From Trichoplax sp. H2 (lineage: Eukaryota > Placozoa > Uniplacotomia > Trichoplacea), in NCBI GenBank assembly GCA_003344405.1, contig NOWV01000003.1, forward strand, positions 186,001-250,000: a DNA stretch of 64,000 nucleotides, read 5' to 3'. The translations under genes were made by a program, and so were the position numbers. Below are positions 12,806-29,700 of the stretch, in pieces. The notes beneath the pieces were generated by a model that had not been told where the DNA came from, made no database searches, and was given only the letters and a program-made list of their open reading frames with translations. Every line of letters starts with the position of its first letter. Within the stretch, counting starts at the first letter, position 1.

Positions 12806-14844
12806 TTTGATTTCAATGTGAGAAATTATATTATGATCAGTGTTTGCCATTACCTCGAGCATAGAAGCTAGAACTTGCAGTATCTACAGTACCTACGCAC
12901 GTACAGTACAGTACTGTGCAACAAGCTGTTACTGGCTCCCTACCTCTAGAATACTGCACTGTATACTGTATAGTACTGTACTGTGTGAATTTTAGTAGTC
13001 CCAGACAACTACTGTATTGATAGTCTGGTATACAGTATATCGGGACAACTCAAGGGGAAAAATATACTGTACAGTGTACAGTACAGTGCAGTACAATACA
13101 GTATATCGAGTTGCTCCTGATTGTATCCGTGAGTTTTTGTCCGTTCGTAATTGTTCATGTTTTATTCATGTTTTATTTCGTACACACTTAACTTTATCAA
13201 ACAGATCCACGGGTATACTCGTAAAATGTGGTGCCACATAATACTGTAAAATGGAATGAATAAATAAATGGAGGTTCTCCAAATAATGTACTGTACAGTA
13301 CTGTATTTAACTATAAGTAAAAGATACTGCAGTTCACACCTCTTAACTTGTCGATAATTATCCCTTCAAGGCTTCAACTGATAGGCTTTGATTTAAACAG
13401 GGTTAAACGCTGATCCAAATTTAACCTAAAACAGCTAGCAGTTACTATCTCTAATTTGCCCCAAACTGATAAGGAAGTACAGTACAGTACTGTACTGTAT
13501 GATAGTCACCTACTGTACTGTACACTCTATAGTACTGTACAGTACTGTACTGTAGTGTTAATTTAAGCGCGCAAAAATTAATACTGTACTGTATACTGTA
13601 CAGTACAGTACGCTGAGTACAGTGCAGTCTGTACGACGTACTGTAAGTCTGTAATCACGGATGCCAGATGTCGATGTCGTTGGTAACAATCTGCAAAAAA
13701 ATGATTCTTGTTACAGTATTTACACCAAGACTTCTATTAAAGATTTTTAAAAGTCCCTGATTTACAGTTAGTTAGTTTATTCATGGCTTATTATTTTAGA
13801 GTTTAGGAAGAGACTACGCCTTGTTATCACTAAAGATCTGTTTCAGGATCTTTTCAGTACCAGACTGTACAGTACAGTACCATTCTCCCATTTGTTTTGC
13901 ACTAAATTCATCGTACTGTACTGTACTGTACACTGTACAGTGCACTAGAAATTCTTAGAGAGTGTACACAATACAGTACAGTACACTGTACGGTATACCT
14001 AACTGTACAGTACAGTATGGTGGCCCTACACATCACAGCACAGTAACCAAACTAAGGTGCGTATTGTTTTTACTATCGATCTGTTATGCCCTATGGGCTA
14101 CTGCATGGACTACTATAATTAGTAGTCCATGGCTATGGTCTGGGACTTCTAAGAGAAAATTCTCGGATTTAGAGGTCCCTAGCATCTTTCTTACTACGTG
14201 ATCATGGTTGCGTATGACTGTTTCAGCGAGGTGTACTGTACAGTACAGTAAATACTACTGAGTCCTGACTACTGGCTACTGACTTCCGAGTGACGGTACA
14301 GTACAGTACTGTTCAGTATAGTATTACAGTATCATACTGTACCATACAGTACATGTACTGTACTGTTACAGTACTACAGTACAGTACAGTACGTGTCCTG
14401 TACTGTATCTGTACACAGAATTATCTTTCTTTCTCATCATTATTGCTATCGCCATCACCGCAAGGTAGCAGTTCGTCCTTTATTTGATCTTTGCTTTGAG
14501 CACAGCATTACAACCGAAATTTTTCAGTAAGGTATTATCAAATCTTTAATTACATTACGCTATAATAAGAACCTATATTGAATGTGAATTATTTATTCAT
14601 CAACTCGATTCCATCAATATGGCCAAAGACTATAGTGCACGTGTATTCTTTCTTTTAACGGTTGTTTGTCGCATCTGTTTCGTTGCTGTTTTACACTGCA
14701 TGTCCGATAGCTTTACATTCTTTACGTACTACAGTACAGTACACTAATGCATAATTTGCAAGATAGATCTACATATTTAACGGCTACGTAAAATTTAGAG
14801 ATCTGCAACAACTAACTTCTGGGTTCTGTATCTTTCTGCGTAGC
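12806..14844. promoter_or_regulatory. Shared 5' region of LIN54 and VDAC with pentamer arrays
   Basis: This 2-kb divergent intergenic region carries arrays at about 12895-13110, 13285-13640, 13862-14020 and 14230-14412, plus a short run at 14726-14745. The runs nearest each start codon are about 90 bases (LIN54) and 110 bases (VDAC) away. A bidirectional regulatory role is inferred from position only. The ORFs across it are repeat-derived. Confidence 0.6.
14104..14131. repeat. Inverted repeat built on CATGGACTACT
   Basis: CATGGACTACTA is followed by a 4-base loop (TAAT) and TAGTAGTCCATG, a 12-bp arm on each side. The arm is also a dispersed motif, found singly elsewhere in the window. An imperfect GGGACTTCTAAG / TTTAGAGGTCCC pair follows directly downstream. 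Confidence 0.75.
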
Positions 14845-16606
14845 ATGGCCCCTCCTTTGTTCGCCGATTTGGGCAAAGAAGCGCGTGATATCTTCAGTAA
14901 AGGATTTGGTAAGGAGTAATAATCTCTATTACGCTCCTGCATTCAACACTAATTGTAGCGCAATAGAGTCACAATAAGTTATATACCGCTATCCTGTATT
15001 GTACTTAAAGTTATTATTATTGTTATTATTTTAAAAATACTGCACCGTAGTCATCGAACCTTTAAGCACTAGACTGCCGCTTTCGACGACATATCTTGCT
15101 ACAGTAAATTAACATGGATTAAGCTTTTACGACATTGAGATAAATATGTTGTCTTATTTAACATAGGATTCGGTAGCGTAAAGCTTGATGTGGCTACTAA
15201 AGCTACAAATGGTGTCGTAAGTCAAATAAAACTAGAAATATTAGATTACTACATACGGATTCCAGAATTTGTGATACGTTAATGAGAGTATTTTAATTTG
15301 ATTAACACCGTCTTCTTAGCTTTTAATAATGAAAAGGGTTATTGCAAATGTTTTATCTGATTTATGTACCACATTCTTCAAAGGAGTTTAGTAGTGGAGT
15401 ATCTAGCAATGATGCTGGAAAGGTTTCCGGAAGTTTGGAAACCACGTATAAAAATTCTGATTATGGTAAGCATTGCGGTAACTTTCATTAAGATTTTCTA
15501 ATTCCTGAAAAGTAAGAATGCTTGCACTTTATAGTGTTGACAATTTTGATATGTTACATTCTACCACCCCTATGCCTGATAAATAGGGTTAACTTTCAAA
15601 GAAAAATGGAGTAGTGAAAATATTTTGACTGCTGAGATTACTATTGAGGATCAGGTTAGCTGTCGTGCTACTTTAACATACCATATTTTAGGGAGAGCCT
15701 TTATTATGCTAGTCGAGATATATTCAAAGCGTTAAATTATAGTACGATTTTGGTTATGTAACAGATTGCCAACGGGTTCAAATTAACATTTGATACAATG
15801 TTTGCTCCAAATACTAGGTTAGCGAGATAAAATTTATTCGTGTTCCTGCATTGATCACTTTATTGCGAAATTAAAAACATTAATTTATTAAAAATTCTTA
15901 GCAAAAAAGCCGCGAAGATTAAAACATCTTACAAGCAGGACAATTTCAGCGGAACAACTGACATCGACTTCGATTTCACCGGTCCAACTTTATACAGTTC
16001 TGCGGTTGTTGGGTACTGCTTTTATTACATATTAGATGATATATAATGTTACTAAATATTATTATTTAATTGGCTAGTTATAAAGGTTGGCTTCTTGGAG
16101 GCTATGCAGCTTATGATACTTCCAAGTCCCGTTTAGTTAACAACAAACTTGGGATTGCTTACAAAACAGATGACTTTGTTTTGCACTCATCTGTAAGTGA
16201 CAATGTGGATTTTTCAACTTCGTATTATCAAAAAGTTAGTGATAAAATCGAGTGTGCTGCAAATCTTGGATGGACTGCGGGTACTGCTGCAACAAAATTT
16301 GCAATTGGAGGAAAATATGTATTGGATTCAGATTCATCTGTTAAGGTATGTTTTATATATCTTACCTCTCACTAGTGAGATTCCTCCGTACTTTTGATTT
16401 TGTACTTGGACTTCCCAACATTACTGAAAAAATAATTGAAATCTAATTTTTAACAGATGCGAATCAGCAATGATAGTCATGTAGGGTTGGGCTATACTCA
16501 GCAACTTCGTGATGGTGTGAAATTAACTCTTTCAGCGTTGATTGATGCTAAAAACCTTAATCAAGCTGGTCATAAACTAGGTCTTGGACTTGATGTATCT
16601 CTTTAA
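14845..16606 (+). CDS. VDAC: Voltage-dependent anion channel (mitochondrial porin)
   Basis: Eight exons, 281 residues, the normal family length: 14845-14908, 15167-15216, 15384-15465, 15587-15654, 15765-15817, 15902-16012, 16078-16345, 16457-16606. The start is fixed by the conserved N-terminal helix [20 protein letters not shown]. Family landmarks are [38 protein letters not shown] and the C-terminal [18 protein letters not shown]. The final strand LGLGLDVSL fits the beta-barrel sorting signal. It forms the 19-strand barrel of the outer mitochondrial membrane that passes ATP, ADP and small anions. All introns are GT-AG. No second VDAC is present. Confidence 0.97.
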
Positions 16607-17800
16607 ACGATATTATCGTAGCTCCAAAATTATACGCGCTTCTTTACTATACTGTCACGAAACTTACATATTTGTGCATTTGACTAGTGTTTAAGGAATG
16701 TTGTGGTTGGCTTATTCGCGATAATATCAGTAATTTGTTATAATTGCTAAAGTGCTTAGGTAACACTTTCATAATAAACTTTATCCAGTTTACTAGTGTA
16801 TACAAAATTTACTATGGTTGCTGGGTTGTCACTAGGAATTACATGCATGTAAAGCTCCTACCTGCTAATGGTACTCTAACCTTAATTATACGATTGATTC
16901 TTTTAGTTGCGTTAATGACATGATTAATTAATTGTGCTTCAAAATTGAAGCACAGCGCTGTCATATTTGACTCTCGCAGTTCATGTCCTAAGTAGTAATT
17001 TAATCTATAAATAGTTACGGAAGTTTGTATTTCATTGCCAATATGCCGTAGTAATTCTTGCCTTTTATAGATAGGAAGAGATTATGTTCTCCATCTAAGT
17101 CTATAGCTAGTTCCTGCAGTAATTTTAGAATTGTAAGAGTGTTTGCACTCTTATGTAGTTAACATTCAACAATAACCGGTCTAATCTTTTGTACTCGAAA
17201 TCCATATACTACAGTATACTGTATTACCAGCACACAATATTATTTCGTTCGGTACGATTGATAGAGAGAAGGGAATACAGTATGCTTTTCATAAGTGCAA
17301 TGATTGACATTTTTGGAGCAGAGGTACCAGAACGTCTGTTCATTTTTTGTGCATGCGGGTAGTGTAACGTACTCATGTAAAGGTTTATTAATATCGTGCA
17401 AGATATTGACAGTAAATAATTTAATTTAAAAATAATATTAAGCGTAATAGACTGTGCGGTAGCTACCAGTATTACATTATGTTTGCTCGGTACATGTCGC
17501 GGATTGATCAAAATGAAATCGATTCGTAAATTACACAATATTATCTTCTAGAAATAGTTACATGACTATATGTATACATGCTATTGCTCTACGAAGAACA
17601 ATAAGTTGCTTTCCTGATACAGAATCAGGCTCAGGGTAATGGAGAATCGTCAATATGTACGTGTGCGAGTATATATTAAGTTCGGTAATATCACATCTGA
17701 ATGGACGCCGAAAATTTTTAACTGTATCCGTTTTATAAGTATACAAAATAGACTAGCGAAACTCTTGGAACATAATACGATTTTAAGTTAATAATATAAT
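16607..17800. other. Intergenic, 3' flank of VDAC
   Basis: No coding region is supported. An AATAAA that could serve VDAC polyadenylation lies near 16772. The minus-strand ORFs at 17224-17746 have no family resemblance and no convincing splice context. Pentamer arrays are missing here and begin only at about 17860, nearer PRKG. Confidence 0.6.
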
Positions 17801-18409
17801 TTGATTTGATTTTAGCTCATCTTTGTATAACACAGTACTCAATTTCCCGACCTCTTAAATACTGTACTATAGAGCCTTGATTGTCAGGCTCAAGTCTAGT
17901 AATTCTTAACGTCCATGGACTACTACACAAATCTACGCAATGATCTACTGTACTGTACATATAGTGTCAAAAGTGGGCAAAATGAGTTCCGTCACCGTAA
18001 AAAGAAATGTTATCCGTTGCCGTCACCGTCGTATCCGTCAAATGTTACACAGTACAGTACAGTATGTTACTGTACAGTACAATATTTGGCTCTGACGGGC
18101 GTTTCCTTTCCCGTCTCTTTCTTTCTTTCTTTTTATTTAGTACTGTAGTCCGTGGGTTCTAGCACAGCTCTAGACTGTACAGTACACTACTGTACTGATA
18201 CTGTATCGCATTGACAGTGACTACTCCACTGTACAGTGTACTGTACTGTACAGTACTGTGGTTATTCATGAGTCAGTTGCCATGCTGCAAGTGCTACACA
18301 CACCATTCGGCAGTACAGTACCCACTTATAACTTAGCAATTAATTATCATGGCTGCCATAGCGCCTGATATGCAAGACCTCAATTCAACTCTGCGTAGTT
18401 TGCGCGAAA
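17801..18409 (+). repeat. Upstream copy of the duplicated PRKG 5' region, cut by a gap
   Basis: It is nearly identical to 18430-19105: both start TTGATTTGATTTTAGCTC, carry the CCATGGACTACTA motif, pentamer arrays, a TGAGTCA site and the ATG of PRKG. This copy breaks off 59 bases into the coding exon. It differs by scattered substitutions and a shorter array. Confidence 0.9.
18351..18409 (+). pseudogene. Truncated duplicate of PRKG exon 1
   Basis: It encodes the first residues MAAIAPDMQDLNSTL and onward until the N run. It differs from the intact exon at 19047 by one base (CAA versus CAG). It is either an assembly duplicate or a broken tandem copy. Confidence 0.8.
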
Positions 18410-18429
18410 NNNNNNNNNNNNNNNNNNNN
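18410..18429. other. Assembly gap (20 N)
   Basis: Twenty N bases sit between the two copies of the PRKG 5' region. Size and position mirror the gap at 1753-1772. Confidence 0.99.
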
Positions 18430-19046
18430 TTGATTTGATTTTAGCTCATCTTTGTATAACACAGTACTCAATTTCCCGACCTCTTAAATACTGTACTATA
18501 GAGCCTTGATTGTCAGGCTCAAGTCTAGTAATTCTTAACGTCCATGGACTACTACACGAATCTACGCAATGATTTACTGTACTGTACATATAGTGTCAAA
18601 AGTGGGCAAAATGAGTTCCGTCACCGTAAAAGGAAATGTTATCCATTGCCGTCACCGTCGTATCCGTCAAATGTTGCACAGTACAGTACTGTACAGTATG
18701 TTACTGTACAGTACAATATTTGGCTCTGACGGGCGTTTCCTTTCCCGTCTCTTTCTTTCTTTCTTTTTATTTAGTACTGTAGTCCGTGGGTTCTAGCACA
18801 GCTCTAGTGTACTGTACTGTACTGTACTGTACAGTACAGTATTCAATATTTTTACATACAGTACTGTACTGTACTGAACTAAGGGGTTACAGTACTGTAC
18901 TCTACTGTACTGATACTGTATCGCATCGACAGTGACTACTCCAATGTACAGTACTGTGGTTATTCATGAGTCAGTTGCCATGCTGCAAGTGCTACACACA
19001 CCATTCGGCAGTACAGTACCCACTTATAACTTAGCAATTAATTATC
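18430..19046 (+). promoter_or_regulatory. PRKG 5' flank with pentamer arrays and an AP-1-like site
   Basis: This is the intact copy of the duplicated region. Arrays lie at about 18680-18715 and 18805-18960. ATGAGTCAG at 18966-18974 contains the AP-1/bZIP core TGAGTCA, also present at 18268-18274 in the other copy. A last short CAGTACAGTACC run ends about 30 bases before the ATG. Regulatory function is inferred. Confidence 0.55.
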
Positions 19047-24912
<5,866 letters not shown>

Positions 24913-26779
24913 CGTTTTTACAGGATTAAGAGATTTATCTTTAAAGCGAATGCTATAGATTCTAATTTCAGCAAGAAAATAGCTATTGATTTTTGAAAAG
25001 AATATGCTAATCTCACGAAAGATAAGAATTTTAAAACGACCATGTTTACATGAAACAATTTATTTTTAGAAAATAAGTATTTAGGTCAAAATTCAGTTTC
25101 TTAACTATAGTACTTAGTTATCCACTATTAATTGTACAACTTCATGATTTAAGAGTTTAACGTGACCGTTCTATCAATATGCGGTGTAGTAATTCTGTAG
25201 CAATACGTACTCGAAATTTTAAAGGCTTATTTTCAGCTCACGGAATTGAGTGTGACTTTCTAAAACGTGAAATAAGTTCTAATCGACTATTAACTTTTTA
25301 AAACTTCAATTTAAACAAACGATTACATCATATTGTTGATTGATTAAAAAACAACATTATTTTGCGATATGATTGCGCTAAGTAATGTTGCATACGGTGC
25401 AGTGGATACTGTGCCTGGCTATCGGTGTAGTAGAAATACTGTTACTATTTACTATTATATAAATTGTTAGAATTTACCAATTCTAGGTAAAGAAATGATG
25501 ATAAATTTGTGACCTCTTGAAAGTACAGAGCCCAACAATTTCCTTGTACCTTACATAATATACTCTCATAGCGTTTGGTAGTGCTGGTTCTTTATTGTTA
25601 CATGCTTATTTTTGTTGTATCAGCGTGTATTTGTGAGAGGTCAAGCAAGCTGTATACACTTGCACGAAAAGAGAGTATTACGTTCAAATTCAGAGAACTC
25701 AGTAAAGTTTAGCATGTGATTTCATGTTATGGTCATCATTCTTTTTAATTAAAATCTTAATATTACATTTCGTGTACTATCGGAATATTAATATTCCTTT
25801 GTCGTTGTACCGTCCTAGTACATTGACGTTATTATTACTGCTAAGTTGTAGGATCTATGTGAGGCGAATTAAAATCGGTTATTTCATTCATAATGCTATC
25901 ATATTATCTAAGAATTGCTCTTAGAATGAATTTAGTTAAATTTATCCATTTATAATCTATGTTAAATTGTGGCTTAGTAAGTTAATGATTCCACACATTG
26001 TAATACATTATCGAAGACGTCAAGTAATCATGTCAATACTGGGTACTATACGGCTTTAAATTGAAGAAAGCTGTAACTAATTTTTAAGAGTAGTCAAAAC
26101 CATAGAGATAAGTAGCGAGAGTAACAAGACTGTCAAAATCGTCAACAAATATATCACCTTATTGCTATTAGCTAACACAAATACAACAACGTTTAACATT
26201 ACTGATGAGGTATGATCAATGCTACACTACAGTAGTATTACATACAAGTAAAATATATTTCTTTTTGTTCTTGTGTAATATCATACTCGCAAGGTAAATT
26301 ATGTCATAAATCAAGATCAACGAAATATTCGCAATCCAATTTATAACTTTGTCGCCCAATATCGATGACACTTAAGGTTAAATGAAAGCATATTTCCATG
26401 ATGTATAATAACTTGAACCATATACAGTAAAGGTAGAGAGTCTTTAAATATGTGTTATTAGGCAACCTCCGTACTGCAGCATCTTATTACTAGCTGTAAT
26501 ACTTTGTTCTAAAGTTTTAATTTACAGAATGAAATATTTAATAAGTTTCTAATAAAGCCATCACGAAAATAAACTTACAGTAAGCATGGTAATTATATTT
26601 TCCTTGTGCAGACGGAGTGCAACATATACCAGATATTTTGGGATACAATATTTACAATACATACTCATCTTACAGTTTAGTTAATACAAAGAAGCCGTAG
26701 CTTGCGAAGTTATGAGGTAATAAAGTCTAGTGCTTAATACCTCTACAAATAACGCATAACTATAAACTACGTATAGAAT
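24913..26779. other. Tail-to-tail intergenic region of PRKG and PALD1
   Basis: Nearly 1.9 kb of AT-rich sequence without supported genes. Pentamer arrays are missing; only isolated ACAGTA-type words occur. The ORF at 25724-25924 is hydrophobic AT-rich translation with no splice or family support. The last part holds the 3' UTRs. Confidence 0.7.
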
Positions 26780-29700
26780 CTATAACAAATCTTCTATTTG
26801 ACTGTTATTATCTGGTAAAAGATTCCTCCAGCGCCATCTTTGCATCCGAAGCTTATCTTCTTCATATGGTTCCTCAAAGTCAGCAAAATACAGGTTATTC
26901 AAAATCCTAGCGACACCAGCAGGAGCAGCAACTTCAACCATCCATCTAGCAGTGGTTAAAACGTAAGCACATATTGAGCTGAATGCATTGAATGCTCGAC
27001 CTTATCATATCTACTAAATCATTTCCATTATACTCAAGATTTATTATGCAATGTAAATTACATACTAATAACTTTCTAATACATAAGTGTAAAATATAAA
27101 TGACAGTACATCCGTACCTTCGAAATGATCTTTCCCAGTTATTAGATCTATCCGTGTGCAGGTATGTATTAAAAAGCAAGAGATAGATATATCTTTCGAA
27201 ATAATTTAAGCACTGTTGCCGGAGCTTAAGCCTTTTTTCACCGTCATTTATTGCAATGCTCTGGTAAAATAACTAGTTAGTGAGCTTTCTATCATAAAGA
27301 TTTGAAATAAATGTGACAAATTTCTGATTATATTGTAGTTACGGTGTAAGACTAACAAGTAATGAATCACCGATGGTTTATTAAATCCCAATAAGATAAC
27401 AAAAGATTAAAACAAATACAATTACGTCAAGTAATTACCACACCTTATTGTAGTATGAAAAAATGACTTCTCTGATATGATAATGCATGGGTGTCATTGT
27501 TTCCGACATTTTATCTAATATGTAATCTACTTCTCTCTTCATTTGGTGTCCATTTGGTAAAATTCTGACTAATTTTCTAACAACCTAATTCAAAACATAG
27601 TACTTAATTAATAGCTATCGTCGATGATCTTAAAATATGAAGAAATTAATCTCAGCTACCGCAAATTCTCCACATGTGTATTTAGCATTAGGTACACATG
27701 CAGGTTCTTGCTCTCCTGGTCTTGTGCCTGTCGGAAAGCCCTATAGCATGATACGGATATTCTAATCTTTACAAACATGTTTTTGACTAAACACTTCCTC
27801 TGAAATCTATTTACCCTTTTATTACACCAAATTAAACCAACAATTGCCATACAGATCGTTGTACGACTTTTTCCATCTAAGCAGTGGAAAATGAAAGCAG
27901 GACCATCTTCATCTTGATAAATTTCTGGTAGATCTTTGACAATTGACATCAGGTAGTCAAACGTCTAAGGGAATAGCGACAAATATTCATCAGCAACGGT
28001 AAATCCTGATTAAAGCTTAATACCTTATCATTACAAATGGATAATTGCTGTAGAGTTACTACTCGTATAGCACCTCTTCTGGAGGCGATTGTTCATCCTT
28101 AATTGGCATTCTATAATAAAGGAGCTGTGGTGTTTCTCTAATTTGTTGCTCAAAAATTTCCCTGGATGTCAAAATTTCTGTTAACCCTACTTTTTTAGGT
28201 CCATTGCCTGGACTTTCATAGATGGTATGTTTACTTTTGCTCAGTAATTCTTGTTTTAGCTTGAATTCCATTTTCTATTAGTAACGTTAAATATTATATC
28301 GTATTAGTTTCAAACTAAATCTGTTCTAGGCATTCACAACTTTCACAGTGAGAATTTTAATACTGAAGTTATTTCGTAATATTTACTATTCAAAAACTGA
28401 CAAATAGGAATTCGCTTATAACTTCGAATGTGGCAACCCACAACAGCGTCTAATAAAAGTTCATTAGCATGCTATAAAATTATTTCAGAAATGTAGCTAG
28501 TCACCTCTATTGTATTAGCACTCATCCCATTCATAAGCAACAATTGATTCAAATTGCCCACCTTTAGTTAGAAATGAAAAACTTGTATTTTAGTAACTGA
28601 AACTAAAAATGTATTAAAATATAGCTCATACACATGCTCTCTCACCTCTCTGACAGAATAAGTTGATTGATCAGCTTGTATAACTAAATCTTCCCTTAGA
28701 TTAAAGGCAATAATCTTGGGATGATCATGTCTTCTGTCTAACAACATAGCAACTACCCGCGCTAATCCCTGAGGCAATATAAAATGAGATAAATGCCAGA
28801 TTTTTATCTTATATTTTTGGAATACTAAGTATATACTTTGCCAAAATACCTCCTTAGTTGGTTGTGCCATACCATAAACTGGAAGTCCTTGTAAATTTCT
28901 GAAATTTGAAACTCCAAGCTCAACGTAAGAACTAAGTACATCATAGGAAGTGCAATCATCTTCGACCTTGATTAATAAAATATTCATTGAAAGCGTTTAA
29001 TATAACCGATGACAATTGAGCGAATATTGTGGTATCAATTAAGCTATCATAATAAATTATCAGATATGAATAAACAAGATACATATTTCTTACCATAACC
29101 CGTCGTTCAGGAATTAGTATCGTAGGCATCTCGTGGCGTTCAATACCATCAATATGGCTCAATACCCGATAGTATTGGGAGTTAATATTTATCCAATCAG
29201 AATAAGCAACAGGAAAATTCTGAGGGAACTGTAATATAACACATCATATTTGGTTAGATTTAATATCTGATTTCTATTCATACATAATGACATAGAATTT
29301 ATCATGTAATTTGGTATATTTTAGTTCGAGTAGAAATAGAGAATTTACTGACCTGTTCCTCAAGGTAGCAATTAAAAACTATTAACAAGTAGTATTTCTC
29401 TAAATAATTTCGTCCTTTCAAGAGCCAGTACTTTTTTGCCGAAATATTCTTAATTCATTTTGTATGACCAAATTTTAGCAATTAATAATTTCTTTACAAA
29501 TTATATCTCATACAAAAATTTTTTAATTTCACGTAGCTTAAAATTTTTCAAACATTGAACGAAAAATTCCTACTTTTATGCTTTCATTAGGATCCGCACT
29601 GATCAGTTTTTGTTTGCATTGGAAGATCAATTCTCTGATGTTATCAGTTTTAGCGCAATTGTCTATTATAACGTCCACCTTTGTAAACGGTATAAAGTAA

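Noticed and set aside
12895-14412. CRISPR-like regular repeat
   Set aside because: Units are 5 bases without spacers of constant length, and the genome is eukaryotic.
25724-25924. Hydrophobic ORF in the PRKG/PALD1 interval
   Set aside because: AT-rich translation of Leu/Ile/Tyr with no splice sites or resemblance to any family.
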